This document shows, one piece after another, positions 32,137 through 43,285 of a DNA stretch of 64,000 bases (positions within the stretch are counted from its first letter, which is position 1; every line of letters starts with the position of its first letter). This DNA comes from Mycobacterium lepraemurium (GTDB lineage: Bacteria > Actinomycetota > Actinomycetes > Mycobacteriales > Mycobacteriaceae), in NCBI GenBank assembly GCA_002291465.1, contig CP021238.1, positions 1,178,001-1,242,000 on the forward strand, in the 5' to 3' direction. A program made the translations under genes and the position numbers. The notes under the pieces were generated by a model. The model was not told the origin of the DNA. It did no database searches and was given only the letters and a program-made list of their open reading frames with translations.

Positions 32137-32816
32137 GGCTGCTGTCGGCGCTGCGGGAGCGCTCCAGCAGCCGGGTGATGCAGGATCGCCTGGTGTGGCA
32201 GGCGGCTTCGCTGCTGCTGGCCTACCCCGACGACGGGTTCGGCGAGCGGCTGGACACCGTGGAAGAGTTGCTCGGCCATGTCAGCGGCCCGGCCGGCGCG
32301 CTGCTCGGGCAGACGGCCGCGGCGCTACGCGGCCGCGAACCGATGGCCGCGGCGATAGACTACGTCGCGACCTTCGACATGCGCCGGCGAGCCACCATGT
32401 ACCTGACCTACTGGACCGCCGGGGACACCCGCAACCGCGGCCGCGAGATGCTGGCCTTCGCCACCGCCTACCGCGAGGCGGGCGTGCAGCCACCCAGCAA
32501 CGAGGCGCCTGACCACCTGACCGTGGTGCTCGAATTCGCCGCCACCGTCGACCTCGACGCCGGGCGGCGGCTGCTGATCGCGCATCGGGTGCCGATCGAC
32601 GTGCTGCGCTGCGCCCTGGCCGACGCCAAGTCGCCGTACGAGCCGGCCGTCGCGGCCGTCTGCCAGACCCTGCCCGCGGCAACCGATCAGGAGGCGCGCC
32701 GCGCCGAGCGGCTGGCCCGTCAACTGTTAGAGGCCGGCCCGCCCGCGGAAGCCGTTGGGCTGCAACCGTTTACCTTGACCGTGCCACCTCGAGCCGAAGG
32801 AACCCCCGGTGTTTAG
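32133..32816 (+). CDS. narJ: Nitrate reductase assembly chaperone NarJ
   Basis: 227 residues, all-helical TorD/NarJ family. It has VWQAASLLLAYPDDGF at the start, YVATFDMRRRATMYLTYWT in the middle and PPSNEAPDHLTVVLEFAA, the conserved loop. It binds apo-NarG and is needed for cofactor insertion; it is not part of the final enzyme. Overlaps narH at the start and narI at the end. Confidence 0.93.
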   Translation: MRLLSALRERSSSRVMQDRLVWQAASLLLAYPDDGFGERLDTVEELLGHVSGPAGALLGQTAAALRGREPMAAAIDYVATFDMRRRATMYLTYWTAGDTRNRGREMLAFATAYREAGVQPPSNEAPDHLTVVLEFAATVDLDAGRRLLIAHRVPIDVLRCALADAKSPYEPAVAAVCQTLPAATDQEARRAERLARQLLEAGPPAEAVGLQPFTLTVPPRAEGTPGV

Positions 32817-33540
32817 CAACGTCCTGTTCTGGGACATCTCGCCCTACGTCACGCTGTCGGTGTTGATCGTGGGCACCTGGTGGCGCTACCGCTACGACAA
32901 GTTCGGCTGGACGTCGCGGTCGTCGCAAATCTACGAGTCGCGGCTGCTGAGCATCGCCAGCCCGATCTTCCACTTCGGCATCCTGGCCGTGTTCGCCGGA
33001 CACGTGATGGGGTTGTTCATCCCGCCGCGGGTGACGCACATGCTGAAGATGAGCGATCACCTCTACCACATGCAGGCCGTCATCGCCGGGTCGGCCGTGG
33101 GCTTCGCCACCCTGGCCGGCGTCGGGCTGCTGATCTATCGGCGCTTCACCCGCCCGGCGGTGTCGGCGGCCACCACCCGCAGCGACAAGGTGATGTACGT
33201 GGTGCTGGTGCTGGCCATCGTGGTTGGCCTGTACTGCGACCTGATCGGCACCGGCCCGCACGGCGGGGAGTTCCACTACCGGTACACCGTCGGGTTGTGG
33301 TTCCGCCGCATCTGGATCCTGCAGCCGCACGGCGAGGTGATGGTCAACGCGCCGCTGGACTACCAGTTGCACGCCCTGATCGGCATGGTGCTGTTCACGC
33401 TGTGGCCGTTCACCCGGCTGGTACACGTGTTCAGCGCCCCGGTCGTCTACCTGTTCCGGCCCTACATCGTCTACCGCAGCCGCGAGGTGGCGGCCGAGGA
33501 CCAATTGGTGGGCACGGCGCCGCGCCGCCGCGGCTGGTAA
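32809..33540 (+). CDS. narI: Respiratory nitrate reductase gamma subunit NarI (cytochrome b)
   Basis: 243 residues with five membrane helices. Haem-ligand histidines are visible in [15 protein letters not shown] and in [10 protein letters not shown] and [10 protein letters not shown]. It takes electrons from menaquinol and passes them to NarH. The GTG start at 32809 lies inside the narJ end. A palindromic intergenic element follows. The whole narGHJI set is intact. Confidence 0.95.
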   Translation: MFSNVLFWDISPYVTLSVLIVGTWWRYRYDKFGWTSRSSQIYESRLLSIASPIFHFGILAVFAGHVMGLFIPPRVTHMLKMSDHLYHMQAVIAGSAVGFATLAGVGLLIYRRFTRPAVSAATTRSDKVMYVVLVLAIVVGLYCDLIGTGPHGGEFHYRYTVGLWFRRIWILQPHGEVMVNAPLDYQLHALIGMVLFTLWPFTRLVHVFSAPVVYLFRPYIVYRSREVAAEDQLVGTAPRRRGW

Positions 33541-33558
33541 GACAGCGCGGCCCCGGGC

Positions 33559-33625
33559 GTTCAGTGTGCAGCCAGGTAGGCGACACGCCGATATGGCACG
33601 CCCAGGATGCACACTGAAACGCCCA
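33559..33625. repeat. Palindromic intergenic element, copy 1
   Basis: 10-bp perfect arms tcagtgtgca (33561-33570) and tgcacactga (33608-33617) enclose a 37-base centre that includes cgacacgccga at 33581-33591. It follows the narI stop. A related element at 57117-57215 has the same 11-base centre. Probably a small dispersed mycobacterial element or transcription end. Confidence 0.5.
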
Positions 33626-33712
33626 GGATTCACACTCGACGAGCGGACCCGAGCGGCCCGGGTTATCCAGCCGGTTCGCTATCGGCGGCTCCGCGCTGCC
33701 AGAATCTCCGAC

Positions 33713-35605
33713 GTGCCATTTCGCAACGTCGCCATCGTCGCCCACGTCGACCACGGCAAGACCACCCTGGTGGACGCGATGCTGCGGCCAGTCCGGGGCG
33801 CTGCACCACCGCGGCGACGACATCCAGGAGCGCATCCTGGACAGCGGTGACCTGGAGAAGGAAAAGGGCATCACCATCCTGGCCAAGAACACCGCCGTGC
33901 ACCGCCACCACCCCGACGGCAGCGTCACGGTCATCAACGTCATCGATACCCCCCCGGGCACGCCGACTTCGGCGGCGAGGTGGAGCGCGGGCTGTCCATG
34001 GTCGACGGGGTGCTGCTGCTGGTCGACGCCTCGGAGGGCCCGCTGCCGCAGACCCGGTTCGTGCTGCGCAAGGCGCTGGCCGCGCACCTGCCGGTGATCC
34101 TGGTGGTCAACAAGACCGACCGGCCGGACGCCCGGATCGCCGAGGTGGTGGAGGCCAGCCACGACCTGCTGCTCGACGTCGCCTCCGACCTGGACGACGA
34201 GGCCGCCAAGGTCGCCGAGCACGTGCTGGGCCTGCCGACGCTGTACGCCTCCGCCCGCGCCGGCGTTGCGAGCACCGAGCAACCGGCCGACGGCGAGGTG
34301 CCCGCCGGGGAGAACCTCGACCCGCTGTTCGACGTGCTGCTCGAGCACATCCCGGCGCCGTCGGGCGACCCGGAGGCGCCGCTGCAGGCGCTGGTGACCA
34401 ACTTGGACGCGCCGACCTTCCTGGGCCGGCTCGCCCTGATTCGCATCTACAACGGCAAACTGCGCAAGGGCCAGCAGGTGGCCTGGATGCGCGAGGTCGG
34501 CGGGCTGCCGGTGATCACCAGCGCCAAGATCACCGAACTGCTGGCCACCGAGGGCGTCGAGCGCAGCCCCACCGACGAGGCGATCGCCGGCGACATCGTT
34601 GCGGTGGCCGGGCTGCCCGAGATCATGATCGGCGACACCCTGGCCGACCCCGACCACGCCCACGCGCTGCCCCGGATCACCGTCGACGAGCCGGCGATCT
34701 CGGTGACCATCGGCACCAACACCTCGCCGCTGGCCGGCAAGGTGCCCGGCCACAAGCTGACCGTCCGGCTGGTCCGCAACCGGCTGGACCAGGAGCTGGT
34801 CGGCAACGTGAGCATCCGGGTCGTCGACATCGGCCGGCCCGACGCCTGGGAGGTGCAGGGCCGCGGCGAGCTCGCCCTGGCCGTGCTGGTTGAACAGATG
34901 CGCCGGGAGGGCTTCGAGCTCACGGTGGGCAAGCCGCAGGTGGTGACCCGCACCATCGACGGCCAGCTGCACGAGCCGTTCGAGGCGATGACGATCGACT
35001 GCCCCGAGGAGTTCGTCGGCGCCATCACCCAGCTGATGGCCGCCCGCAAGGGCCGCATGGAGGAGATGACCAACCACGCGGCGGGCTGGGTCCGGATGGA
35101 CTTCATCGTGCCCAGCCGCGGGCTGATCGGCTTCCGCACCGACTTCCTCACCATCACCCGCGGCACCGGCATCGCCAACGCCGTGTTCGACGGCTACCGG
35201 CCGTGGGCGGGGGAGATCCGGGCCCGCCACACCGGGTCGCTGGTCTCCGACCGCGCCGGCACCATCACGCCGTTCGCCATGATCCAGCTCGCCGACCGCG
35301 GCCAGTTCTTCGTCGAACCCGGCCAGGACACCTACGAGGGCATGGTCGTCGGAATCAACCCGCGCGCAGAAGATCTCGACATCAACGTCACCCGGGAGAA
35401 GAAGCTGACCAACATGCGGTCCTCGACCGCCGATGTCATCGAGACGCTGGCCAAGCCGCTCGAGCTGGACCTGGAGCAGACGATGGAATTCTGCGCGGCC
35501 GACGAATGCGTCGAGGTGACTCCGGGGATCGTGCGGGTGCGCAAGGTCGAGCTGGACGCCACCTCGCGGGCGCGCAGCCGGGCCCGCGCCAAGGCCCGGG
35601 GCTGA
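33713..35605 (+). pseudogene. typA: Translational GTPase TypA/BipA, two frameshifts
   Basis: Starts [19 protein letters not shown] with the P-loop at AHVDHGKT. One extra C near 33788 (before [11 protein letters not shown]) and two extra C near 33956 (after INVIDTP) break the G domain. The rest, from [18 protein letters not shown] and NKTDRP to the TypA-specific C-terminal domain, is undamaged for 540 residues. TypA is a ribosome-binding GTPase for stress and low-temperature assembly and is dispensable in many bacteria. Position matches Rv1165. Unrepaired, it yields only a 25-residue peptide from the native start. Confidence 0.9.
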
Positions 35606-35657
35606 ACCACTGGTGGTCGGACGGGCTGCTGTGCGGCTGCTCGATACCCTGATCAGC

Positions 35658-37556
35658 GTGCCGAGACGAGTGCGCTGGGTGTTCATGGTGCTCGGCGGCC
35701 TGGTTTCGGTGGTCGGCCTGGTGCTTTCGGCGTGCACGGTCAACCCGCCGCCGGCCCCGCAGAGCACCGACACGCCGCACAATTCGGTGCCGCCGCCGTC
35801 CCGGGTCAGCCAGATCATCATGGGCATCGACTCGATCGGGGCGGGCTTCAATCCGCACTTGCTCTCCGATCTGTCCCCGGTCAACGCGGCGATCAGCGCG
35901 CTGGTGCTGCCCAGCGCGTTCCGGCCGGTGCCCGATCCCAACACGCCCACCGGCTCGCGCTGGGAGATGGACTCGACCCTGTTGGTGTCCGCGGAGGTGA
36001 CGAGCCAGAACCCGTTCACGGTGACCTACAAGATCCGGCCCGAGGCGCAGTGGACCGACAACGCCCCGATCGCCGCCGACGACTTCTGGTATCTGTGGAA
36101 CCAGATGGTCAGCCAGCCCGGGGTCGTCGACCCGGCCGGCTACGACCTGATCACCGGCGTGCAGTCGCTGGAAGGCGGCAAGCAGGCGTTGGTCACCTTC
36201 ACCGAGCCCTACCCGGCGTGGAAAGAGTTGTTCAACAACATCCTTCCGGCGCATATAGTCAAGGATGTGCCCGGCGGTTTCGCCGCCGGTCTGGCCCGGG
36301 TGCTTCCGGTCACCGGCGGGCAGTTCCGGGTGGAGAGCATCGACCCGCAGCGCGACGAGATCCTGATCGCCCGCAACGACCGCTATTGGGGGCCGCCGGC
36401 CAAGCCCGGGCTCATCCTGTTCCGGCGCGCGGGAGCGCCTGCGGCCCTTGCCGATTCGGTGCGCAACGGCGACACCCAGGTGGCGCAGGTGCACGGCGGC
36501 TCGGCGGCGTTCGCGCAGCTGTCCGCCATCCCCGACGTGCGGACCGCCCGGATCGTCACACCGCGGGTCATGCAGCTCACGCTGCGCGCCACCCAGCCCA
36601 AACTTGCCGACACGCAAGTGCGTAAGGCGATCCTGGGATTGCTCGACGTCGACCTGCTCGCGGCGGTGGGCGCGGGCAGCGACAACACGGTCACCCTGGA
36701 CCAGGCCCAGATCCGGGCGCCCAGCGACCCCGGCTACGAGCCGACCGCCCCGCCGGCGATGACAACGCCGGCGGCGCTGGCGTTGCTGGAAGGCGCCGGG
36801 TACAAGGTCGAGCCCAACACATCGGCCTCACCGGCGACGCCCGCCCCGGGCCCGCCCAACGCCGGGCCGCCCGAGGTCATCCGGGGCCGGATCAGCAAGG
36901 ACGGCCAACAGCTCTCACTGGCCATCGGGGTGGCGGTCAACGACCCGACCGCGGTGGCGGTGGCCAACACCGCCGCCGACCAGCTGCGCAACGTCGGCAT
37001 CGCCACCACCGTGCTGGCGCTGGACCCGGTCACCCTCTACCGCGACGCGCTGAACGACAACCGGGTGGACGCGATCGTCGGATGGCATCAGGCGGGCGGC
37101 AACCTGGCCACCCGGCTGGCCGCCCGCTACGGCTGTCCCGCGCTGCAGTCCACCCAGGTGCCGGCCTCCACCGAGCCGACGCCCACGTCGCCCGCCCCGG
37201 GCGGGCCCGCCCCGTCGACCGGACCGGCCACCAGGTCGGCAACCCCCACCTCGACACCACCGCCGAGCCGGCCCGCCGACCCCAATGCCCTGGTACAGGC
37301 GCCGTCCAACCTCACCGGCATCTGCGATCGCAGCATCCAGTCCAACATCGACGCCGCCCTCAACGGCACCAAGAACATCAACGACGTGATCACCGCGGTC
37401 GAACCGCGGCTGTGGAACATGTCCACGGTGCTGCCGATCCTGCAGGACACCACCATCGTCGCGGCCGGCCCGAGCGTGCAGAACGTCAGCCTGTCCGGCG
37501 CGGTCCCGGTCGGCATCGTCGGTGACGCCGGCCAATGGACCAAGACCGGGCCGTAG
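35658..37556 (+). CDS. lpqW: Lipoprotein LpqW (LM/LAM pathway regulator)
   Basis: 632 residues from a GTG at 35658. N-terminal signal with lipobox LSAC (residues about 25-28), then an extracytoplasmic solute-binding (SBP5-like) fold closely matching M. tuberculosis LpqW ([39 protein letters not shown]). LpqW steers PIM intermediates toward LM/LAM and is genetically linked to PimE, which is also intact here. It contains a Pro/Thr/Ser-rich linker (about 510-545). Its stop abuts the convergent TetR gene with no gap. Confidence 0.93.
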   Translation: MPRRVRWVFMVLGGLVSVVGLVLSACTVNPPPAPQSTDTPHNSVPPPSRVSQIIMGIDSIGAGFNPHLLSDLSPVNAAISALVLPSAFRPVPDPNTPTGSRWEMDSTLLVSAEVTSQNPFTVTYKIRPEAQWTDNAPIAADDFWYLWNQMVSQPGVVDPAGYDLITGVQSLEGGKQALVTFTEPYPAWKELFNNILPAHIVKDVPGGFAAGLARVLPVTGGQFRVESIDPQRDEILIARNDRYWGPPAKPGLILFRRAGAPAALADSVRNGDTQVAQVHGGSAAFAQLSAIPDVRTARIVTPRVMQLTLRATQPKLADTQVRKAILGLLDVDLLAAVGAGSDNTVTLDQAQIRAPSDPGYEPTAPPAMTTPAALALLEGAGYKVEPNTSASPATPAPGPPNAGPPEVIRGRISKDGQQLSLAIGVAVNDPTAVAVANTAADQLRNVGIATTVLALDPVTLYRDALNDNRVDAIVGWHQAGGNLATRLAARYGCPALQSTQVPASTEPTPTSPAPGGPAPSTGPATRSATPTSTPPPSRPADPNALVQAPSNLTGICDRSIQSNIDAALNGTKNINDVITAVEPRLWNMSTVLPILQDTTIVAAGPSVQNVSLSGAVPVGIVGDAGQWTKTGP

Positions 37557-38165
37557 CTAGTCGGCGGCGCGGTCCGAATCCCACGGCGGGATCACGGTAT
37601 CGACGATCAGGGCCAGCTCCCGCCGGTTCGGCGGCGACCCGTTCAGCAGGAAATGCTGGTTGATCAACGCCGACCCGATGCGAGCGGTGAGCGGGGTGAT
37701 CGACTTCGGATCGAGGTCGCCGTCCTGCACGGCGGACTGCAGGATCGACTCCACGATCTTCAGCCGCGGCCGGACCACCGCGTCGGCGAAGATGGCCCGC
37801 ATCTCGGGCTCGTGCAAGAGCTGCTGGATGACCTCGATGCCGGGAAACGCGGTCTTGCCGGCGAGCAGGTCGCGCTGCGCGGTGAACATCGCCAGCAGGT
37901 TCTCCCGGGTCGACCGGCCGGACCGCAGCTCGGGCACCGGCGGCAGCGCGAAAACCAAAGCGGCGCGCACCAGTTCGCACTTGGTGTCCCAGCGCCGGTA
38001 GAGCGCGGCCTTGCCGGTGTGGGCCCGCGCCGCGATGCCTTCCATGGTCAGGCCCCCGTAACCGACTTCCGTCAGCTCGGCCAGGGTGGCCCCGTAGAGG
38101 GCGCGTTCGAGGACCTCGCCGCGCCGACGGCTTCGGCTGCCGGTCCGGTCGGTCAGCTGGGGCAT
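37557..38165 (-). CDS. TetR-family regulator (Rv1167c-like)
   Basis: 202 residues. The N-terminal HTH reads RGEVLERALYGATLAELTEV then GGLTMEGIAARAHTGKAALYRRW, with a helical C-terminal domain (LRSGRSTRENLLAMFTAQRD). The start ATG at 38165 follows the family; the frame stays open upstream. It ends base-to-base with lpqW. Target is unknown; it diverges from mshB by 82 bases, so it may also affect mshB. Confidence 0.8.
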   Translation of the reverse strand: MPQLTDRTGSRSRRRGEVLERALYGATLAELTEVGYGGLTMEGIAARAHTGKAALYRRWDTKCELVRAALVFALPPVPELRSGRSTRENLLAMFTAQRDLLAGKTAFPGIEVIQQLLHEPEMRAIFADAVVRPRLKIVESILQSAVQDGDLDPKSITPLTARIGSALINQHFLLNGSPPNRRELALIVDTVIPPWDSDRAAD

Positions 38166-38247
38166 TTCTTGATAGTAGCCGTGCGCGTTCCTATCTGCTG
38201 CTTCCCGGCGCGGCAACCGCGCAACGGCGGCCGGTAGTGTGCGCTGC

Positions 38248-39150
38248 ATGGCTGAGACGCCGCGGCTGCTGTTCGTCCACGCGCATCCCGACGACGAGAG
38301 CCTGGGCACCGGCGCCACCATCGCGCATTACACCGCGGCCGGCGCGGATGTCCGAGTGGTGACCTGCACGCTGGGCGAAGAGGGCGAGGTGATCGGCGAG
38401 CGGTGGGCCGAACTCGCGGTCGATCGCGCCGACCAGCTCGGCGGCTACCGGATCGGCGAACTGACCGCCGCGCTGCGGGAGCTGGGCGTCGGCGAACCGT
38501 GCTATCTGGGCGGCGCGGGCCGCTGGCGCGATTCCGGCATGCCCGGCACCCCCAAGCGGCGCCGGCAGCGATTCATCGACGCCGACGAGCGCGAGGCCGT
38601 CGGCGCGCTGGTGGCCGTCATTCGCGAGCAGCGCCCGCACGTCGCCGTCGGCTACGACCCCGCCGGCGGGTACGGCCACCCCGACCACGTCCACGTGCAC
38701 ACCGTGACGACGGCCGCCGTGGCCGCGGCCGGCGCCGGCGACTTCCCGGGCGAGCCGTGGGCGGTACCCAAGTTCTACTGGTCGGTGTTCGCGACTCGGC
38801 CGTTCGAGGCGGCCGTGCAGGCGCTGACGCCCGAGGACCTGCGGCCGGACTGGTCGGTGCCCTCGGCGGAGCAGTTCACCTTCGGCTACGCCGACGACGA
38901 CATCGACGCCGTCGTCGCGGCGGGCCCGCACGCCTGGGCGGCCAAGCGGGCGGCGCTGGCCGCGCACGCCACCCAGGTGGTCGTCGGGCCGACCGGCCGC
39001 GCCTGCGCGCTGTCCAACAACGTGGCCCTGCCCATCCTGGACGAGGAGCATTACGTTCTGGTCGCCGGCGCCGCCGGCGCGCGCAACGAGCGCGGCTGGG
39101 AGACGGACCTGCTCGCGGGCCTGGAATTCGGCGCCGCCCCCAGGCGATAG
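38248..39150 (+). CDS. mshB: Mycothiol biosynthesis deacetylase MshB
   Basis: 300 residues. Zinc ligands His13 and Asp16 lie in HAHPDDES and a third His in [10 protein letters not shown]. It hydrolyses GlcNAc-Ins to GlcN-Ins, the second core step of mycothiol synthesis. Position matches Rv1170. A GTG at 38239 gives three extra residues. The genes PPE17, lipX and PE12 that flank it in M. tuberculosis are absent (recalled order). Confidence 0.93.
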   Translation: MAETPRLLFVHAHPDDESLGTGATIAHYTAAGADVRVVTCTLGEEGEVIGERWAELAVDRADQLGGYRIGELTAALRELGVGEPCYLGGAGRWRDSGMPGTPKRRRQRFIDADEREAVGALVAVIREQRPHVAVGYDPAGGYGHPDHVHVHTVTTAAVAAAGAGDFPGEPWAVPKFYWSVFATRPFEAAVQALTPEDLRPDWSVPSAEQFTFGYADDDIDAVVAAGPHAWAAKRAALAAHATQVVVGPTGRACALSNNVALPILDEEHYVLVAGAAGARNERGWETDLLAGLEFGAAPRR

Positions 39151-39183
39151 GCTGCCAATCAGGCAGCCACGGAAGGAATTCGC

Positions 39184-39291
39184 ATGGACCCCGACCTGGA
39201 CCCTAATCAGCAGCACTGGCAGGACCGGCTCGACAGCCTGCAGTGGGTCATCGGCTCGATACTCTCCAACATCGACAGCGTTCCGACCTGA
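39184..39291 (+). CDS. 35-residue small protein upstream of Rv1171-like gene
   Basis: ORF MDPDLDPNQQHWQDRLDSLQ followed by WVIGSILSNIDSVPT. The start ATG has GGAAGG seven bases before it, a strong ribosome site. The stop TGA overlaps the start of the downstream membrane protein (CTGA). This layout indicates a translated leader peptide or small protein coupled to the next gene. No family is recognised. Confidence 0.6.
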   Translation: MDPDLDPNQQHWQDRLDSLQWVIGSILSNIDSVPT

Positions 39292-39704
39292 CCGAAACAA
39301 AGCCGCGCGTTGCGTCCGGTGAAGACAGCGGCGCGACAGACCCCGCGATTCGTTTCGTTGCCCTGGCACTGTTGGCGGTCGACGGGGTTCTCTCCGCACT
39401 GGCCGGGGCCCTGCTGCTGCCTTTGTATATCGGGACGGTTCCCTTTCCCATCAGCGGATTGATTTCCGGGCTGCTCAACGCGGCGCTGGTGTGGGCCGCC
39501 GGGCGCTGGACCCGATCACCGCGGCTGGTCGCGCTGCCGCTGTGGACCTGGCTGCTGACCGTCGCGGTGATCAGCATGGGCGGCCCGGCCGACGACGTCA
39601 TCCTGGGCGGCCGCGGGGTGATGGCCTACGGGGCCTTGCTGCTGCTGGTGCTCGGGGTGGCGCCGCCGGTCTGGGTGCTGTGGCGGCGCGGCCACGGCGG
39701 CTGA
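39288..39704 (+). CDS. Small integral membrane protein (Rv1171-like)
   Basis: About 138 residues with four hydrophobic helices (FVALALLAVDGVLSALAGAL, FPISGLISGLLNAALVWAAG, LPLWTWLLTVAVISMG, GALLLLVLGVAPPVWVLW). The start is uncertain: a CTG at 39288 overlaps the upstream stop as CTGA, where a GTGA or ATGA would be normal, and a GTG at 39243 is the alternative. Function unknown. The stop codon lies in the loop of a hairpin. Confidence 0.7.
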   Translation: MTETKPRVASGEDSGATDPAIRFVALALLAVDGVLSALAGALLLPLYIGTVPFPISGLISGLLNAALVWAAGRWTRSPRLVALPLWTWLLTVAVISMGGPADDVILGGRGVMAYGALLLLVLGVAPPVWVLWRRGHGG

Positions 39705-39713
39705 GCCGCCGTG
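39693..39713. terminator. Hairpin with the stop codon in the loop
   Basis: 9-bp perfect stem (cacggcggc / gccgccgtg) with the 3-base loop tga, which is the stop codon of the Rv1171-like gene at 39702-39704. Likely transcription end before fbiC. Confidence 0.5.
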
Positions 39714-39862
39714 TTCCGGACCGGGATGTTGCCCGCTTGCCGGTGTGGGCGTGGCGCTACTGTTGACAGTTGCCCATCCGGGACCCGCCACGGGTGCCGC
39801 GATTTCACATGTTGGGACGCGCGGATGAAATTCGATCGTGGGGAAGTTACACCAAGGTGCTG

Positions 39863-42448
39863 TTGACTCCGGGCGAGGAGACTACCGCCCTACCTGATCC
39901 TGTGGTTCCGGCCAGGGCCATGTCGAAGGCCGCGGCCTCGGCGTTACGACGGGTGTTGCGGCGGGCTCGAGATGGCGTCGCGCTGAACATCGACGAGGCG
40001 GCGGTCGCGATGACCGCGCGCGGGGACGACCTGGCGGACCTGTGCGCCAGCGCGGCCCGGGTCCGCGACGCGAGCCTGGAGTCGGCCGGCCGGCGCGGCC
40101 CTGGCGGCGGGCTGCCGATCACCTACTCGCGCAAGGTTTTCATCCCGGTCACCCACCTGTGCCGGGACAACTGCCACTACTGCACCTTCGTCACCGTGCC
40201 GGGCAAACTGCGCGCCCGGGGCGCGGGCCTGTACCTCGAGCCGGACGAGATTCTCGACATCGCCCGCCGCGGCGGTGAACTCGGTTGCAAGGAAGCACTA
40301 TTCACCCTCGGTGATCGCCCCGAGGATCGCTGGCCCGAGGCGCGGGAGTGGCTGGAGGCGTGCGGCTACGATTCGACGCTGTCCTACGTGCGGGCGATGG
40401 CGATCCGGGTGCTCGAGGAGACCGGGCTGTTGCCGCACCTGAACCCCGGGGTGATGAGCTGGTCGGAGATGGCCCGGCTCAAGCCGGTGGCGCCGTCCAT
40501 GGGCATGATGCTCGAGACGACGTCGCGGCGGCTGTTCGAGACGAAAGGCCTTGCGCACTACGGCAGCCCGGACAAGGACCCGGCGGTGCGGCTGCGCGCG
40601 CTGACCGACGCGGGCCGGTTGTCGATTCCGTTCACCACGGGTCTGTTGGTCGGCATCGGCGAGACACTCGCCGAACGCGCCGACACCTTGCACGAGATTC
40701 GCAAGTCGCACAAGGAGTTCGGCCATGTGCAAGAGGTGATCGTGCAGAATTTCCGGGCCAAGGAACACACCGCCATGGCCGCGGTCCCCGACGCCGGCAT
40801 CGAGGATTACCTGGCGACGGTGGCGGTGGCGCGGCTGGTGCTGGGCCCCGGGATGCGGATTCAGGCCCCGCCGAACCTGGTGTCCCGCGACGAATGCCGG
40901 GCGCTGATCGCCGCCGGGATCGACGACTGGGGTGGTGTGTCACCGCTGACGCCCGACCATGTCAACCCCGATCGGCCGTGGCCGGCGTTGGACGAATTGG
41001 CAGCCGTCACCGCCGAATCCGGCTACGAGCTGGTTCAGCGGCTGACCGCGCAGCCCAAATACGTGCAGGCGGGCGCGGCCTGGATCGACCCGCGGGTGTC
41101 CGGGCATGTCCGGGCGCTGGCCGATCCGGTGACCGGTCTGGCCCGCGACGTCAACCCGGTGGGGCTGCCGTGGCAGGAGCCCGACGACGTCGACTCCTTG
41201 GGCCGCGTCGACCTCAACGCGGCGATCGATACGCAGGGCCGCAACAGCGAGACCCGCAGTGACATCGACAGCGCCTTCGGCGACTGGGAGTCGATCCGCG
41301 CGCACGTGCACGAGCTGGCCGCGCAGGGCGCCAGAGCGCCGGAACGCCTGGACAGCGACGTGCTCGCCGCGCTGCGCTCCGCCGAACGCGACCCGGCCGG
41401 CTGCACCGACAGTGAATACCTGTCGCTGGCCACCGCCGACGGTCCGGCGCTGGAAGCGGTTGCTGCCCTTGCGGATTCGTTGCGCCGCGACGCCGTCGGC
41501 GACGACGTGACGTTCGTGGTGAACCGCAACATCAACTTCACCAACATCTGCTACACCGGCTGCCGGTTCTGCGCCTTCGCGCAGCGCAAAGGCGACGCCG
41601 ACGCGTACTCGCTGTCTACCGAGGAGGTCGCGGACCGCGCCTGGGAGGCGCACGTCGCCGGCGCCACCGAGGTGTGCATGCAGGGCGGCATCGACCCCGA
41701 ACTGCCGGTCACCGGCTACGCCGATTTGGTCCGCGCCGTCAAGGCGCGGGTGCCGTCGATGCACGTGCACGCGTTCTCGCCGATGGAGATCGCCAACGGG
41801 GTGACCAAGAGCGGGCTGTCGATCAGGGAGTGGCTGATCAGCCTGCGTGAGGCCGGGCTGGACACCATCCCCGGCACCGCGGCCGAGATCCTCGACGACG
41901 AGGTGCGCTGGGTGCTGACCAAGGGCAAGCTGCCGACCTCGCTGTGGATCGAGATCGTCACCGCCGCACATGAAGTGGGGCTGCGGTCGAGCTCGACCAT
42001 GATGTACGGCCACGTCGACAACCCCCGGCACTGGGTGGGCCACCTCCACGTGCTGCGCGACATCCAGGACCGCACCGGCGGTTTCACCGAGTTCGTGCCG
42101 CTGCCCTTTGTGCATCAGAGCTCGCCGCTGTATCTGGCCGGTGCCGCCCGTCCCGGCCCCACCCATCGGGACAACCGGGCGGTGCACGCGCTGGCCCGAA
42201 TCATGTTGCACAGCCGCATCTCCCAGATCCAGACCAGCTGGGTCAAGCTCGGTGTGCAGCGCACCCAGGTGATGCTCAACGGCGGCGCCAACGACCTGGG
42301 CGGCACGCTGATGGAGGAGACCATCTCCCGGATGGCCGGCTCCGAACACGGGTCGGCCAAGACCGTGGCCGAGCTGACCGCGATCGCCGAGGGCATCGGG
42401 CGCCCGGCGCGCCAGCGCACCACCGACTACACCCCGCTGGCCGCATAG
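39863..42448 (+). CDS. fbiC: FO synthase FbiC (F420 biosynthesis)
   Basis: 861 residues, two fused radical-SAM halves (CofG and CofH). The first cluster is [10 protein letters not shown], the second [10 protein letters not shown]. It joins a tyrosine-derived radical with 5-amino-6-ribitylaminouracil to form FO, the chromophore of F420. Alignment by eye with M. tuberculosis FbiC (Rv1173) supports a TTG start at 39863 with an AAGG eight bases upstream; the frame stays open further upstream. Intact although an F420-binding protein nearby (19828) is damaged. Confidence 0.95.
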   Translation: MTPGEETTALPDPVVPARAMSKAAASALRRVLRRARDGVALNIDEAAVAMTARGDDLADLCASAARVRDASLESAGRRGPGGGLPITYSRKVFIPVTHLCRDNCHYCTFVTVPGKLRARGAGLYLEPDEILDIARRGGELGCKEALFTLGDRPEDRWPEAREWLEACGYDSTLSYVRAMAIRVLEETGLLPHLNPGVMSWSEMARLKPVAPSMGMMLETTSRRLFETKGLAHYGSPDKDPAVRLRALTDAGRLSIPFTTGLLVGIGETLAERADTLHEIRKSHKEFGHVQEVIVQNFRAKEHTAMAAVPDAGIEDYLATVAVARLVLGPGMRIQAPPNLVSRDECRALIAAGIDDWGGVSPLTPDHVNPDRPWPALDELAAVTAESGYELVQRLTAQPKYVQAGAAWIDPRVSGHVRALADPVTGLARDVNPVGLPWQEPDDVDSLGRVDLNAAIDTQGRNSETRSDIDSAFGDWESIRAHVHELAAQGARAPERLDSDVLAALRSAERDPAGCTDSEYLSLATADGPALEAVAALADSLRRDAVGDDVTFVVNRNINFTNICYTGCRFCAFAQRKGDADAYSLSTEEVADRAWEAHVAGATEVCMQGGIDPELPVTGYADLVRAVKARVPSMHVHAFSPMEIANGVTKSGLSIREWLISLREAGLDTIPGTAAEILDDEVRWVLTKGKLPTSLWIEIVTAAHEVGLRSSSTMMYGHVDNPRHWVGHLHVLRDIQDRTGGFTEFVPLPFVHQSSPLYLAGAARPGPTHRDNRAVHALARIMLHSRISQIQTSWVKLGVQRTQVMLNGGANDLGGTLMEETISRMAGSEHGSAKTVAELTAIAEGIGRPARQRTTDYTPLAA

Positions 42449-42487
42449 TTCGCTTTCCTGTCACAGCCGGCGGGTATACCCGAGACC

Positions 42488-43261
42488 GTGAAGCGACGAA
42501 TGACGACGATCGATTTCCGGAGTGGCGTCCGTTCTGCGACGCGGCGCAACGGCGCGGTCCCGACGCGGGCACCTGGTGTGAGGCCTGGATGGTGCGCGAC
42601 GTCGTCGTCCACCAGGCCGGAAAACGCCGAGGAGATGGCCCGGGTGCTCGGCGCTCACCTGGCGGGCGAGCCGGTGGCCACCCGCGGTTTCGAGGAGCGG
42701 GAAGGCCCGCTGCGCGCTCTGAACGACGCCGACCTGTGGGACGCGCTGACCGACCGGATGGCCACCCTCAACGAGGTCGCGGAGGCCGCCGAAGCCATCC
42801 CCGCCGACACCGACGTGGCCTGGACCGGCCGCACCATGAAGGTGCCGTGGTTCGCCGAGCACATGTGCGAAGAACTCGTCCTGCACGGCTGGGACATCAC
42901 CGGGGACTCCGACAGCGGCGGGGCCTTCCAGGCGGGGCTGGCCGAGCCGCGGATGACCACGCACAGCGTGCTCGCGGTCGGCCGGCCGCTGCTGGTGAAG
43001 GGGGCCAGGCAACTGCAACCCGGCGAGCGGGTCGAAGCGCGGCTGCGCGTCGACGGCACCGACGACGTGGTGCTGGACGCCGATCCGGAGCGGATCAGCA
43101 TCGGGTTCGCCGAGCCGTAGGGCCCGGCGACCCTGGAAACCGACGCGGCCGCGCGGGTGCTGCTGCTGTGGGGGCGCAGGCCCGCCGACCCGTCACGCAT
43201 CCGCAGCCGCGTCGGACCGCAGGTCCTGGGACGGGTGCGCTGCCTGCTCGGCGGCTACTGA
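42488..43261 (+). pseudogene. Maleylpyruvate isomerase-like (MDMPI/DinB) protein, three lesions
   Basis: In frame 1, FPEWRPFCDAAQRRG and TWCEAWMVRDVVVHQAG give the MDMPI N-terminal helical bundle with its His. From 42620 the sequence continues in another frame (NAEEMARVLGAHLAGEPVA ... MCEELVLHGWDITGD). A TAG at 43118-43120 is followed in frame by GPATLETDAAARVLLLWGRR to the final stop at 43261. An extra A near 42620 and an indel near 42505 explain the frame changes. Mycothiol-dependent isomerases and related DinB proteins have this layout; substrate unknown. It sits between fbiC and TB8.4. Confidence 0.7.
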
Positions 43262-43285
43262 ACGGCTTCCGGCGACCCGGCGCGC

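Noticed and set aside
33431..36019. Long minus-strand frame opposite typA and lpqW
   Set aside because: Antisense shadow spanning two genes; low-complexity His/Gly/Arg composition and no motif.
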